Source: Polytrichum commune
Taxonomy: Eukaryota; Streptophyta; Polytrichopsida; Polytrichales; Polytrichaceae
Direction: 5' to 3'
Assembly: GCA_950295325.1 (NCBI GenBank)
Contig: OX485804.1
Coordinates: 13,206,001-13,270,000, forward strand
DNA: 64,000 nt
The translations under genes were made by a program, and so were the position numbers. The notes beneath the pieces were generated by a model. That model was given only the letters and a program-made list of their open reading frames with translations, was not told the origin of the DNA and made no database searches. Positions 11,851 through 23,744 of this stretch are shown piece by piece; within the stretch, counting starts at the first letter, position 1, and every line of letters begins with the position of its first letter.

Positions 11851-12880
11851 AAGAAGTATCACCACATACGTTATCTGATGACAACTACAATACACCATTT
11901 ATGGTATTTAGTGTCACATGCGTAATCATGTCACTTACCCTATTTTGGGGTGTATGCTAGGTTATATTGATGATTAACAACTTTGCCATAAGTGTGAACT
12001 CACAACACTTGGCGTGTGTGCTTACTAACATCTTGGCATGAGTATGTTCAACAATGTTATGAGGTGCATGCTTATGTTACACAACGGTCGGTGTACAAAA
12101 AAACCTTGATGTTACTTTTATTTATTTTATTACACAACGGTCTACAAGTTGACTAAAGTGTACACAAATGACACTCGCCTTTAGTATGCTCAAGAATATC
12201 TTCCTCTTGCATACTAAAATGTAAACACAAGACACTTTCCATTAGTACACTCAAAAATATCTCCCCCTTGCATACTAAAACACAAGACCACATCTAATGT
12301 ATCGTAATGTGCTACTCTAAACGCCATAATGTAGGTACGTTTTCACTTGAAGAAGTTACATTTGTTGACAGATGGAATCATATTCGCAATCAGCAGGCGT
12401 GCCACTTTGAGCCTCTGGGCACCTACTTTAGACAAACACTCTAAGGTAGAAATACCATAACCCGTTAACCACCCTCTAGCCGTGCACTAGACTGCCATCA
12501 TAATGGTGAAGTGCCATTTCTAAAACCATCATGGTTAGGCGGCAACTTCAATGCGTGTACACTTAGTGTAGTCAATGGGAGTCAAGAGTTAATGTACTCA
12601 TGAGGTAACCAATTTAGGCGATATTTTGTATGGAAATGCGGAGTACCGTGTTCGGTGTAGGGAGAATCTAGTGAACGAGTAGTGGGTTGGACAAACTTTT
12701 CACTTTGAAAAATTGTAGCATTTTTTTTTTGTATAGGGCAAAAAAATATGAAACAACTTGCATTCTTCATGAATCCTTCTTGTCTATCTTGGAAAATTCT
12801 CTCATGATTGTCAAACCAGATCTTCAATGCGAATCACCTTATTTTCACGGGTTGTGGTATTTCTACCTTATTGGACACTA
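11850..12880. repeat. Possible larger relative of MITE family A
   Basis: The left end near 11895-11920 has 'tttatggtatttagtgtca'. Near 12870-12890 is 'gacactaaacaccataaa', roughly its inverted form. The interior carries a short tandem duplication near 12175-12300 ('ctcaa.aatatct..cttgcatactaaaa'). The same terminal sequence occurs near 54283-54302. The limits are uncertain. Confidence 0.35.
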
Positions 12881-14480
12881 AACACCATAAAGGATGTAGT
12901 GGGAAGAAGCTACGTCTCCATTTATGCAAAGCCCCGCATTCCAGAAACTCATGACACTAAGGGCCGCTTTACACCTAGAGGCCGGCCCAATTCCCCTTGA
13001 GGTCGATTGCATGAAATTTCGGCCCCTTTTGGGTTGGAGGCCGGCCTCAACTACACATTATAACAAGATTATAATGGGGGCCAATTTTCCCATATGTAAA
13101 GGCCTTAGGGCCAAGAAGCTAGCCCGATTCAATAAATCTAGCATATTCCAACGGATCTAGCCTAATCTAGCATAGAGCCGTTCATATTTCCACATAATCC
13201 AATGGATATGGTTCACTAAAAACGACATATTTTATTAAACAAAAGATTTTTTTTTAATTGAAATTTGACATTAGCCCTTCATTTCGGCCAATCACAAGTG
13301 AGGATTTTGTGCCCCTTACACAACGAGAGCTTCGTCCACTTTGTTTTGCTTGTTGAGGTCCGAGCCTAGGGCGGACCTTCCAGAAATTCTGGGGCGCCCT
13401 TGCGGGCACCGCAGGGGGGTTGGAAATAGTTTTCAACCAGCAATTGACGCGTCTCGGTTTCACCTCATTAACTGCGTCATTGCCCCAAGCGCAAAGATAC
13501 TAAACCCTGCGCACTTCCTCCGCTATATATGAAACAGAGTCCCCTTCCCCGTGCAAACCATATGGGATAACAAACGTAACCCATTTCAGCGCCAGCTCGC
13601 GTACAGAAGAAACACTTGGATCTCTGGTCGGACTGCTTGGACCAGGTTTCTGAGCCAGTGTGCGGGGAGAATTCTGGACATAATCGGTCAGGATCCTAGT
13701 GTTTCCAAGTCCATCCGGTTACACATTGTGATCCTCCGGTTTTTCTTTATTAGTTCGAGGTGTATTCCATGGGTTCCTCCAAAATGATCGGTGATTGTGA
13801 TGAAGTCTTGAGCTGCAGCCGGTTATTTCTCAAACTCAACCGGTTCATCTGTAACTAGCGGTGGGTTCTCCCCGTTCATTGTGCATCACAGTACCTATAA
13901 CCCGAGACTTACTTTTATAGGCCTTGATTTCATGCAACAAGTACACAGCAGTAGTGTGTGGAATTTGGGTAAGGGTCTTGCATGGTTACTGCTTGCGACT
14001 AGCTCACTTCTCTCAGGATGTGAAATACATGATCAGTACAAGAGGAATACACTATGTGTATCTGGTGGGACTCAAAGCTTGGTAACTTGGATTCACCTGC
14101 TGAAACTGCAGAAGTAGATTCTCCCTTTTCGTGACCAGCAACTAGCATTCGTTCGTTCGTTCGTTGTCAGACAGTGGGTCAGTCAGAGTGGGAAGGATTG
14201 AGTGGGTAATGAGGAGGAATGCATACCTATTACCTATAGAGGTCTACGGGGAAGTGTAGTCTTTGAAAAACGCCGTAAAGCGGGAACCGGCCGTCTCTCT
14301 CTCCCTTTCTCTCATGTTGTGGATGATTTGATATTATGATATGATGTAAGTTACGATGTTCGATGTATGGCTGCCATAGCTATCATTTATCCGTCACCAT
14401 GGTAGCCACGACGCCATGTCATCTCAGGGAGGACCATTACCCGTGACTCGAATTGTGTCTCGTACACTCTCATCATCATC
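12881..14480. other. Intergenic stretch, no gene recognised
   Basis: More GC-rich than its neighbours between about 12950 and 13550, with GGCC-rich words and a TATATAT at 13524-13530. Open frames on both strands have no recognisable domains. A (CGTT)n-like run lies at 14148-14165. The 3' part is presumably the promoter region of the next gene. Confidence 0.4.
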
Positions 14481-14711
14481 AGCAGTCATTCGAAGTAAGT
14501 TAGCAGGGCGCGAGCATGAGGAGGATTCGGAAGCCTCCTCCTCTCCAACTTTACTCGGTGGTAGTGTTTCCTGAATGCAGGACAGTTGAAGCTACACATA
14601 GTACGCAGCAATGGCAGGAGGTGAAGAATGCATGTTCGGCGATGTCTCCAGGTTGTGAGGGTTGAGGTCTGTGGTGGACGGATTGTATTGCACATTGCGT
14701 GGTGAAAGAGT

Positions 14712-17700
14712 TTGGGCGACAAAGGAAGGGCAGGAGGAGGGCCGATGGGGGGCTCAAGATCTGCGTCACGACCCAAGAGGCAATCGAAGAAGAGCTCCGT
14801 GTCGTATGTAGAGAGTGATGATGATGAGGAATTCTTGCCCAGCTCCAGAGCAGGAGCAGCAGCAGCAGATAATAGGAGGAGTAACCTTAGAGGCACCAGC
14901 CATGTAGAGGATTTAGGGATTGCAAAAGGGCGGAGAACCATAATTGTAAAGCATCCAACAAGGCCTCAGGTGTTTCCGATGCTTCCTCCTTTGTGTCGAG
15001 ATGCGATCGAAAGATCGCTCTCTTTCACTCTGCAAATCTCGTCAGTAGCCCTCTACCCGGCACTTCCTCTCGGATGCCCTAAAATGCGCTCTACAGAGCA
15101 CCTTGTCTTTGCCAACCGTGCAGATTGGATTCTTGCAAGCAGCTCATCGAACCAGTATATTGTGGTTGCAAACAAATTCTTGGTTCAAGCAGGCAGTAAG
15201 AGAGAAGGAACTACAACAGTAGCTGAGATTTACAGATTTGTATTCTCGTGCAAATTAGGTCAAATTGTGGTGCAGTTTAGTGTAGGTTACCGAAAGCACA
15301 GGTTCTTCTCTGGTGGCTCACTTTGTTTGTTTGTTTGTCGTATCGTTATGAATGTACACTTCAAAGAGCACGTAATGTTTGCCAAAATCTACAGATTGGA
15401 TTCTTGTGGTAGTTCATCGAAACGGTATATCTGTACTTGCAAGCAAATTCCTGGGTCAGGGAGGAAATAAGAGTAAAGGAACTACCATAGTAGCTGAGAT
15501 TTACAGATTTGTATTCTCGTGCAAATTAGGTCAAGTTGTGGTGCAGTGTAGTGTAGGTTACCGAAAGCACAGGTTCTTCTCTGGTGGCTCATTTTGTCTG
15601 TTTGTTTCTTGCATCCCATGGAATGCTCAGGATCCCCCGAAGGAATTTATCCCGAAAGAAGTCCCAAAGATAGTCCAGAAAGAATCTCCCGTCGCAGAGA
15701 AGGTTGAAGCATCTCGTCGTAAATATGTGGAGGTCAGCGGCTCCGAGGACGAGGACGAGAACGAGAACCCTATTTTGCAGAAGGAGTATAGTGCTTTCAA
15801 GTATCTCTTAGAAGCTGCGTCTGATGCAAGAGATGAGGAGCAAGAAGAAGCTGCTCCTCTGTCTGTTCATCGACCTTGCAGTGAGGGGATCAAACCAGAA
15901 TCACCTGAGCGAGTGCAAGAGCAGGAGGTACCCTTTCTCTGTCTTTCTCCTTATCTATGGATACTCTTATGTTTGTAACATAGTACAGTCGACGATTCTG
16001 CTGGTCATCATCTTCTGCTGAGGAACTTACCATCAGATATCTACACACAATTTCAAGACATGTTTACTGCCTGAAACGCCTATCTGTTGACACCATGCAA
16101 CACATTTACTTACACATGGCTGATTCAAGCAGCAAGGAGAGTGTTCCTGAACTCCAAATTTCATGGACCAAAATCATTCACTTGGAGCTATCCAATTCTT
16201 CAGCTAATGCACTGGCTTCTACATTTAGATGGTGCTGTGGGATTTGTGACATCATACCTCACTATCAAGTTCAGGGCATCTCCTCTCTGGCTGTCACACT
16301 GTGCAATGGCTGTGCTTGAAAATTGTCTGCAAGAAAGAAGTGATTGTCAACAAGACTTCTACCCATAAAAGAGGTTAAAAGTGCAACGCCCAACAAGGTT
16401 GGGGGTTAAGGTGGATGTTCCACTAATTGAGGAGTAGATTGCACCTTTGATTCTCAGTGCTTGAGTAATAATGCACTGGAATTTGCAGCTGTCACATGCA
16501 GGAATTACGTCACATCCTTCAGAACATACATTTGCTGGTGTTTATGAAGTGAAGGATGCAGAGCCAAGCATGGTCTACAAGCGAAAGTCACCATCTGACA
16601 CACATGAGGTGTGAACATTTCCAGTTTGCCTCTCTTATTGCTGCCGTACTAAAATCAGTTCAGTGTGGAGTAATTTTTATGACGAGTTTGATTTTTCCCA
16701 CAATTTGTCCACTTGCCCACCACTTTGGTTTTGAATGTCTCCATCTTGTCTCTGAACAGGACAATGCACTGAGTATCTCGAGTCCAGGCAAAAGGATAAA
16801 GGAGACCATTAGATTTGAGAAAGAAGAGAGAAACGAGCAGGATGATGTATCTGGTGTTGATGAGGAAGGAGCAGCAGAAGATGGTGATGGTGATGACTCT
16901 TGGAGTGAAAGCTCGGAAGCCTCAGATTATGAGAACAAGAGCTCCATAAAAACCGATAGTAATGTTATTAATGTTTCAGTAAAGAAGCAAGATAAAGTTC
17001 CAAAACATCCCGTAAGTCTACATTCTGCTGATGGATTAGTTGTCTGCGGGTCTATATGATTACCATATTATATGGAACTGCCAAAAAAAAATAGTATCCA
17101 CCCACCAGTTTGGCCTGTAGTTCACAGTTGCCTAATATCCCAAAACACAAGAAACAGTCTGGAACATGGAAAATGTGATCCTTGGTCTGATTCACAGGTG
17201 CCACTTACAGCTAGTGCTTGTAGTTTCTTCTATTAAGTAAATTAATGCCCAATGGGAGGTTGTATTAGATAACGAAGACTATCCATCTGAGATCCCATCA
17301 AACTCACAGTCATGGCATTCCAGTCGTACCGTCTAATACATTCAGCAATTACATACTTTAAATTAGTGGTAAATTCGTTCAGTATTAACCGCAGGTATGA
17401 TTGGATCCTTGCAGAAGATTCAAGTCAAAAATTCAAAGAAGGCTCAAGGCAGTGCCATGTCTGCGCCCCCACCTGCTGCTCCAGCAAAGAGTAAAGCTTC
17501 ACACCTACCACTGTGTTTGTTAATATCAACGTAGCATTTATTATCCACTCATGTGAAAAATGTTTGTCAAAGAGGACTAAATTGCATCTAACCTGGCGTT
17601 TGCTGCTTGTTTGATACAGACGCTCAACCACTGCTGCCAAAGAAGCGGCCAGGTGTTTGGGCTGGCACACAAACTTGCAGTTCTCCAGGTGACCAAAGCG

Positions 17701-18183
17701 CCAACATTCTTTTAATGCTTGGTGTTTTTTTTTTTACTACAAGCTAGCATATACTTAGAATAAAGTGGAGGATGCATATACCGTAGGTTTACTATTGAGT
17801 ACATCATGTGTGTCAGTCTGATTTCATCAGCCTAATGTGGAATTTCTTAATAGTTCGTCGGCTACATAAAACAAGGAAAATCAAGCTTGATACAAGCGAA
17901 ATGGACACATTTCAATAGATTGGATGGCACCAGTCTGATCAATCTTTAAGAAATTTGTTACAAACATGTTGGATTTTGTCAATATTTTGAGTTTTGCTTC
18001 ATTTGGATCAAGTAGTGTCACAAATAGAATAGCGAGCTGGAGATATTAAACTTTGTACTTATGTTCTGAGCAGGTGGAACTCCACTCAACATACAATCTT
18101 CAAATGTCGCGCACAGACGTGTCGTGGGACTCTCGCGTCGCCACAGACCTCCACCACTTCACCCTTATTTAGTGGGATCTTAA
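14712..18183 (+). CDS. RAD51AP1-like recombination accessory protein
   Basis: Seven exons fit consensus and frame: 14712-14969, 15631-15927, 16489-16608, 16760-17011, 17415-17490, 17620-17688 and 18074-18183, giving 393 aa. The protein is mostly disordered, serine-rich and acidic. Three features match RAD51AP1: an N-terminal basic/acidic block (RQSKKSSVSYVESDDDEEF), acidic SES/DYE-type stretches in the middle, and a C-terminal RVVGLSRRHRPPPLHPYL that parallels the RAD51-binding 'GLSR...KPLHP' tail. A KKRP..W motif precedes it. By family it would bind RAD51/DMC1 and DNA and promote D-loop formation in the nucleus. Intron 1 stays open in frame from exon 1 to a TAA at about 15468. The start is the first ATG of the conserved block. 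The assignment rests mainly on the termini, so moderate confidence. Confidence 0.65.
15100..15613 (+). repeat. Tandem duplication of about 270 bp within intron 1
   Basis: Bases about 15100-15344 recur at about 15368-15613. The best-preserved part ('gagatttacagatttgtat', 'ctcgtgcaaattaggtcaa', 'ggttaccgaaagcacaggt') is nearly identical, so the duplication is fairly recent. It lies wholly inside intron 1 of the RAD51AP1-like gene and keeps long open frames. Confidence 0.85.
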
Positions 18184-18690
18184 ATGACTTAGATATCGGA
18201 GGTTTCTACCCCGGCAAGCTATCTGTCTGCGCCTCCAACAAGGTTGACTTGTAAGGTTTCTGTAAAGGAAAACATGTTCTCAGATATTGATTGACTTGCT
18301 CAGGAAAGGTGCATAGGAAAGAACACATGTTTTACCTTTCCAATATTAGGTACTGTAGTGTTCTGTTGATAATCGAATTTTTTCCAAGTGTTTCTCTCAA
18401 GAGAAATACTTTCTGTACCATATGTAGTCTCTTTCATATATGGGAAGATAACTGGCACTCCCACAAACCCCAGGCTTCCTGATAGTAAGTACTACAAGTG
18501 TCTTCAATTGAACGAGTTTCTCATCCTCAAATTAAAGTGTCTTAAATCCTTTCCTTCCTCCTGCTCCTGTGCCAAGTCTGAGATTCTTGCAATTGTCATT
18601 GTAGGGAAGGCATGTCAATGGCCATTGGTGACAGAATGTTACCTTCAATTGGTTTATGTCACCTACGTTTTGTAACACAAAGTTACATCT
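17915..18690 (+). repeat. Segmental duplication, functional copy (last exon plus flanks)
   Basis: This block, from the last intron through the last exon of the RAD51AP1-like gene and about 500 bp beyond, is repeated in the same orientation at about 24710-25550. Shared landmarks include 'ggttggatggcaccagtct', 'gttacaaacatgttgga', 'cctccaacaaggttgactt' versus its variant, and 'ctctttcatatatgggga'-like sequence. Confidence 0.85.
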
Positions 18691-20215
18691 ATTAACACTG
18701 CAGCACTGGGCGAGAGGGAAATATTGCTTACGAGCGCACCTCTCATCCATCCAACATAAAAGGTTGGTGGCCTCCTACAGGTTTGTGGGTGATTGATCTC
18801 AAATGACTTGGACTAGTGTGGGGTCTTTGAAGATAATTCCAGTGTCAAATAAATTAAGAGAAGTCACCTCAGGGCTGCATACTATTTCCAGGCTTTTATG
18901 TTGGATGGATGAAGGGTACGGACGCATGTGATAATTCTTTCTTGCCAGGCTTGGCCTAGATGACTCAGGGTTTGGTAGTAATTGTATTTGGTACCCTAGT
19001 AAAGAAGTTGTGCCTAGTTGAAGTTTTGAGAAAATGTACTTATGATTTTGGTCAAGTCTTATGCTTGGTTTCCTGGAGACTGATGTTGTGGAGAACTTCT
19101 TGTAGCTTGGTTGATGCATAAGTACAATTTTCTTAAATTTTTCACTGCAGAGACTCTGGTTAGCTCAATATGTGTGAGTCAAACACATGATTGCAAAATT
19201 GCATATCACAGTGAGGAATTGATCCGGTCTTCTCAATCTCCACATATCATTAGAAGAAAAAAAGTTTGCCATAATTTGACTCAAACTGGTCCCATGGCCA
19301 ATGTGTTCTAATGCCTCTAATAGAAAAGTAACCTCAAGACACATGTGTCACCGAGGATTTCCAAGTGATGTCTTTGTGCCCCACTTCCTATGTTGAGAGA
19401 CAAAGACAAAAATTCATAAGAGATTAACAAAGAATCTCAAAAAAATAACAATGATTCAGAGATTGAAAGATTTATCAAACAAAGATTCATAAGTGGTAGA
19501 GCTCTCAAAACCTGAAACCTAGGAGGACTGTTCAAATTGGTAAACTCTCCTTCAGAGTGGAATGTTGTACATACTAACCAGAAAGAGATGCAGGCTTTAG
19601 TTCTTTGATGTAGGGCAGGTTTGCCGCCAATTTTGCTGGCACAAAGGGGTAAAGCGAAGTGAAAGTGCTGCACAACAAACCAACAAATTGCTTCTAGAGA
19701 TCTCAAAAGCATCCCCTGGTTCAATAATCTTTTAGAGTCATTGACTCTGAGGCAGGATACGATGACAAGACATTGAACTCCTTAGGAAATTCTTGAATTC
19801 ATGGTGATGTGGATGAATCTGAAAACCTGAAGAGCCTTGGCATTCGTTGTCTCCATATTTCAAATCTGTTTGTCATCCCACCTCGTGGAGTTCTGTAAAA
19901 GACTCACCTGTATTCAACAAGAGCAGTCATTGATTGGTAAATAGACATCATAATTGATACATAACATTGTGCTACATTTATCTTCCCCTGTAGAGTGACC
20001 TGCAATCTTTGTTCTATGGATTTTTTCTTTTTGTAACATACTTCTTTTGGAACAATGCAATAGTGGACAGATTCTAGATATAATTGCATTTGGCATGATG
20101 AGCTAAAAGTCGAAGTACATAGTACCTGTCGAAGCCCAAGCAGGCTAGCTTCAACAATGCCGAGGATTAAGTATGAAGATATGGTGGTTTGTTGATCATT
20201 CAAACATGGTCATAG
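18691..20215. other. Intergenic stretch, no gene recognised
   Basis: Several stop-interrupted stretches look like degraded coding sequence on the plus strand (about 18800-19120 and 19430-19760), but none matches a family I can name. No RNA gene or terminal repeats were found. Confidence 0.4.
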
Positions 20216-21140
20216 CACTTTATACTACTGTACATACACTAAACAAAACATTGTACATATTGTATTTAGTGTCATATGGTATTTTACATCATTGTGGTAA
20301 CTTTCTTGACACTTCTTATGGATAAGTTTACAAGTTCACCCTAATCTCCGTAATGTCACTCCCTCTCTTCATATCCCAAAACCCTAGGGAGTGGATGTGC
20401 TCAGGTTAAATCTCTCTCCTTGTCACATATACCTCTCATATAGCTCAAAATATGACATTACAATAATCCACCAAAGGATTCAAACCACACGCTTGCATGC
20501 ATCACATTGTCCTCATTGTCATGATTACAGCATTGACTTTGTGTTATTCCATAATCTCACATGCTACACTAATCCCCTATTATCATGCATCCATGTTAAC
20601 AATACATACCTCCTTAATATCACATGCACTTTGCTCCCCACATACATGATATTAGGGAGGTTAGAGTGTATTGAGATCCCAACTTACATTTATGTAATGA
20701 AACACTTACAAAGTTTGGTATATTCTACATCCTAGCATTTTTATGATGAAATAATGTCATGGATGATTTTAAGTTGGATGAAAAATCACTTAGTAAGTGA
20801 CAGTTTTTGCAACATTGTAAATCTCTAATGCCCAAAATGTTTTACAAGGACTTTAAAATAATCTTAGGTCTATATTTTAGTGTTAGTGACACTACACATG
20901 TAGTGTACAATTGGTATTGAGCAAGACAAATAGCATTGGTGACACTAGATACAATGTTTAATGTAGTACCTTGCAAAACGTGGACAAAGGATAACATTAA
21001 AATGAGAGATTTTAGTGTTAGTGACACTACACATGCAATTTACAATTGGTGAGCAAGACAAATAGCATTGGTGACAGTAGATACAGTATTTAATGTAGTA
21101 CCTTGCAAAACATGGACAAAGGATAACATTAAAATGAGAG
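20216..21140. repeat. Rearranged copy of MITE family A
   Basis: The left part (20235-20300) has 'tgtatttagtgtcatatgg', and 20755-20960 has 'ataatgtcatggatgatt' and 'acattgtaaatctctaat', the family's core. The end is duplicated: about 20870-20995 and 21010-21140 both contain 'attttagtgttagtgacac', 'gagcaagacaaatagcatt' and 'ttgcaaaac.tggacaaagg'. About 400 bp at 20335-20740 without family similarity look like a secondary insertion. Confidence 0.6.
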
Positions 21141-21815
21141 TTCTCCAACTTATAAGGGTACCTGAAAAATAACTTGAACGGTTGGGATGGTAGGGATCCA
21201 AATAAGGTGTTACAGTTTGTTGGAGGCCTGAAACTCAGCTCTATCAGTGTGCCGTGGTTAAAAAAATAATCTTGGTCCATGATTAAACAAGCAGCTAGTC
21301 CCGAAAGTGCTATGCTCTATGTGTTATCTTGGGTATGAAAGGGAATGTGTTATGCTTGCTTAAAACTGCAAGTTATGTGACAATTACATACAATAGTGAG
21401 TTCCCAATGTACCCAATATGAAGAATGTTTAAGGTAATAAGATAGCTTTTACTTCTACTTAGAGTAAGGGTATGGTTGTTACTAGAGTGAAACTATACTT
21501 ACCATATTAAGGATAAAGGCCCAACTTTTGGCTCATTTCAAATACCGTCACTAAGTCCCTTCCTCACATCGTAGAGCCATTAAAATATTGCATGCTTTCA
21601 ATTCGCTCAAGTTGACCACCCATCTTAGCTTCTTCAGTGCCAATACTTGATGAAGGAGACTCCACAATCACACCAAATATGATATATAGTGTTAATTTAT
21701 TGTTGGCTCTGTCTGTAGGACAGAGACTATGCATCAACTTCTTCGTTTCAAGAGCAAATTTCCTAACCACTTTGCGTTCACACTTGGACGTTACTTATTC
21801 TTGTTATTTTTGGTC
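21141..21815. other. Intergenic stretch, nothing recognised
   Basis: AT-rich DNA with no recognisable coding, RNA or terminal-repeat signal. Confidence 0.4.
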
Positions 21816-21819
21816 CACT

Positions 21820-22125
21820 TTATTTAATGTGGATGTTAACTATAGTTTATATATATATGATTGCTCCCTAAAATGTATTGAAAGAAATCTAGTTAACTAT
21901 AGTTATTTCAGCAGTTCTTGATTATTTATTTTAGAAATTTCAGGTCATAAATGAGTAGCTTCAATCCTTGACTTGCATTTGAGAAGAAGGTGCACAAAAT
22001 CCAAGAAATGTTTGGTATAGTAAATAGCCATGGAATGGCATGAGCAAAGTGGACAACTACAATTATAGTCTTTCATAGTAAAGGACAGAGCCTCACGGTT
22101 CTACCGTTTTCTTGTTCAAAGTTAC
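21820..22125 (+). repeat. Dispersed repeat R3, plus-strand copy
   Basis: About 300 bp match the reverse complement of about 42560-42870 at high identity. Landmarks are 'gtggatgttaactatagtt', the (TA)n core, 'tgaaagaaatctagtta', 'ttcttgattattta' and 'gagcctcacggttctaccg'. It is non-coding. The two copies lie about 20 kb apart in inverted orientation. Confidence 0.85.
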
Positions 22126-22369
22126 GCAATGCTATAGCTTCTTACTATTTGTGTATTTTTCTACCAAGTAAAGTTGTTAATGTTCGATAAAACATCCAAT
22201 TCGACATTTGTTGGTAAAATATAAGCTATACAGTAAATAGATATAACATTGTGTAATTCCTAATAGTGTAGTTTTCCGTCACTTCGAGATCCTTGTTGAC
22301 ATTACTCCTGTGCATACATATTATTCACAATTTCCTCAACTTGTTTACATCAGGCCAACAGACTTCGAA

Positions 22370-22790
22370 GAATATATCCTCTGCCCCCAACTCCACTTAA
22401 GCAAGTAAGCCACTCAAGCCCAATGTTAAAGAGGAACCCCCTGTATCCAAATATCGCAGTTTTGTGAGCATGCCCATAGCAAAGGAGCTCTTCAAGCTTC
22501 ACGCGTCCAGATAAATTAAATTCCTCCAAGTTAACTAAGCTACTGAGAACTGGAATTGCTTTTAATCAAAGAGCAATCCGTTATCTTCAGAACTTCACAG
22601 TTTTGTGAGCTCGCCCATATCAAGCAATTCTTCAAGCTTCACCCACCAAGATAAACTAAGTCCCTCCAAGGCAACTAAGCCACTGAGGCCCGGAAGCTCT
22701 TCTATCAAAGAGCAGTGCGTTAGCTTCAAATTCACAGTTTTTGGAGCTTGCTCATATCAAGCAACTTTCCAAAGATCTTTAGAATAAATT
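22370..22790 (-). pseudogene. Leucine-rich-repeat relic (NB-LRR type)
   Basis: Read on the minus strand, two units are still legible. One reads LTHCSLIEELPGLSGLVALE then LSLSWWVKLEELLDMGELTK. The other reads ITDCSLIK, with a break, then LSSLVNLEEFNLSGRVKLEE. A third, closer to 22790, keeps only KLLDMSKLQKL. The pattern (C..L..LP.L..L..L..L.L..C.KLEEL..) is that of the LRR region of NB-ARC resistance proteins. Stops and frame changes between units and no NB-ARC domain nearby show that it is a fragment. Confidence 0.6.
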
Positions 22791-22837
22791 AAATGAAATT
22801 TCTCTACCGGTATCCGCTGAAGGGTCTTGTGGATGGC

Positions 22838-22859
22838 GCACCGGTGGTCTAGTGGTAGA
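22838..22859 (+). pseudogene. tRNA-Gly 5' fragment
   Basis: The first 22 nt of the tRNA-Gly(GCC) gene (acceptor strand GCACCGG through the A box) are present, then the sequence changes abruptly to unrelated spacer. The preceding 'agggtcttgtggatggc' equals the 5' flank of the minus-strand tRNA gene. It is a truncated cassette. Confidence 0.8.
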
Positions 22860-23341
22860 TTGCACATTGGCAAAAGCTTTTCTTGCCAAATTGTTAAATT
22901 GCCATCGTGACATGTATCAGCTGAAATGTGCATTGTCACAGAGCAGTCAATGTTTATCTATGCTGTAAGACCGATCATTCCTTCCAGATGGTGTCATCTT
23001 GCATAAAGTCAAACCCAGTTTCAGTGATATCAGAGCAGGTGCAAGTACATGAATGTATGCATGACTCCCGATCTTGACCAAAAGAGTGCAACTCTTGGAA
23101 GCATAAGTTGCGAAATAGCCTTCAGGGGTGCCATCAAAGCTTCTTAACGTATTGTACGGGGTTTTAAGTTCGAGCTCATGTCGTGTTTTGCACAAAGGTG
23201 GGTTCTGGAATGAGATCTGGTATGAGAGCTAAAATGAGTGCATTTGTGGACATCGACAACGCATGAGCTTCTTTCGTAGCCGGCTGGTTACGCCGACTCA
23301 GGGCTCAGTCAGCGGTATCTACGAAAGAGTCTTGTGACAAC

Positions 23342-23531
23342 GCACCGGTGGTCTAGTGGTAGAATAGTACCCTGCCACGTCAGTTCCTGTTCTGGGCTCG
23401 GTGGACTCTTCCCCCCCTTTGTTGGGGCTTTGTATTTGACTCTTCTCATTTTTAACCTCGGTGAGGTCTTCACAGTACCCTGCCACGTCAGCAGAACGGT
23501 ACAGACCCGGGTTCGATTCCCGGCCGGTGCA
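23342..23531 (+). tRNA. tRNA-Gly(GCC) with a 119-nt intron
   Basis: The exons give a 71-nt tRNA. The acceptor stem is GCACCGG/CCGGTGC with discriminator A, the anticodon stem is GTACC/GGTAC, the loop is CTGCCAC with anticodon GCC, and the T arm is CCGGG/CCCGG with loop TTCGATT. The gene is interrupted after A37 by 23378-23496. Inside, an 18-bp sequence (23366-23383) is repeated at 23474-23491, so the short intron seen in the minus-strand copy has grown by 108 bp. The intron's 3' end still has the GCAGAA that forms the anticodon-intron pair in the sister gene. A and B boxes are intact, CAA precedes the gene, and a T run follows. Whether the long intron is spliced is unknown. Confidence 0.75.
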
Positions 23532-23534
23532 ACG

Positions 23535-23546
23535 TTTTCTTTTTTT
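23535..23546 (+). terminator. Pol III terminator of the plus-strand tRNA-Gly
   Basis: TTTT followed by C and seven T begins 4 nt after the tRNA 3' end. This is the expected pol III stop. Confidence 0.75.
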
Positions 23547-23733
23547 CCAACTTGAACGAAGTTCATATGTGGATATCCTTAAGCTGGTCTGGTATGAGAG
23601 CTAAAAGGAGTGTGACTGTTCACATCAACCACGCATGAGCTTCGTTCGTGAATTGTTAAAAATGAAAACTTGGAAACGGAAAACAACCAAGGCTCAAGTA
23701 TATCCACACATGAACATTTTTCAAGTTCAAAAG

Positions 23734-23737
23734 AAAA
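23734..23737 (-). terminator. Pol III terminator of the minus-strand tRNA-Gly
   Basis: On the minus strand a TTTT begins 8 nt after the tRNA 3' end, with a second TTTT a little further on. Plausible pol III termination. Confidence 0.65.
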
Positions 23738-23744
23738 GAAGTGT

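Noticed and set aside
13881-14117. Open frames at 13551-14117 as a small gene
   Set aside because: No family features, no splice context and no conserved start. Insufficient support.
18799-19119. Minus-strand frame of 106 codons
   Set aside because: No domain, and the plus strand looks equally like degraded coding sequence. Not assignable.
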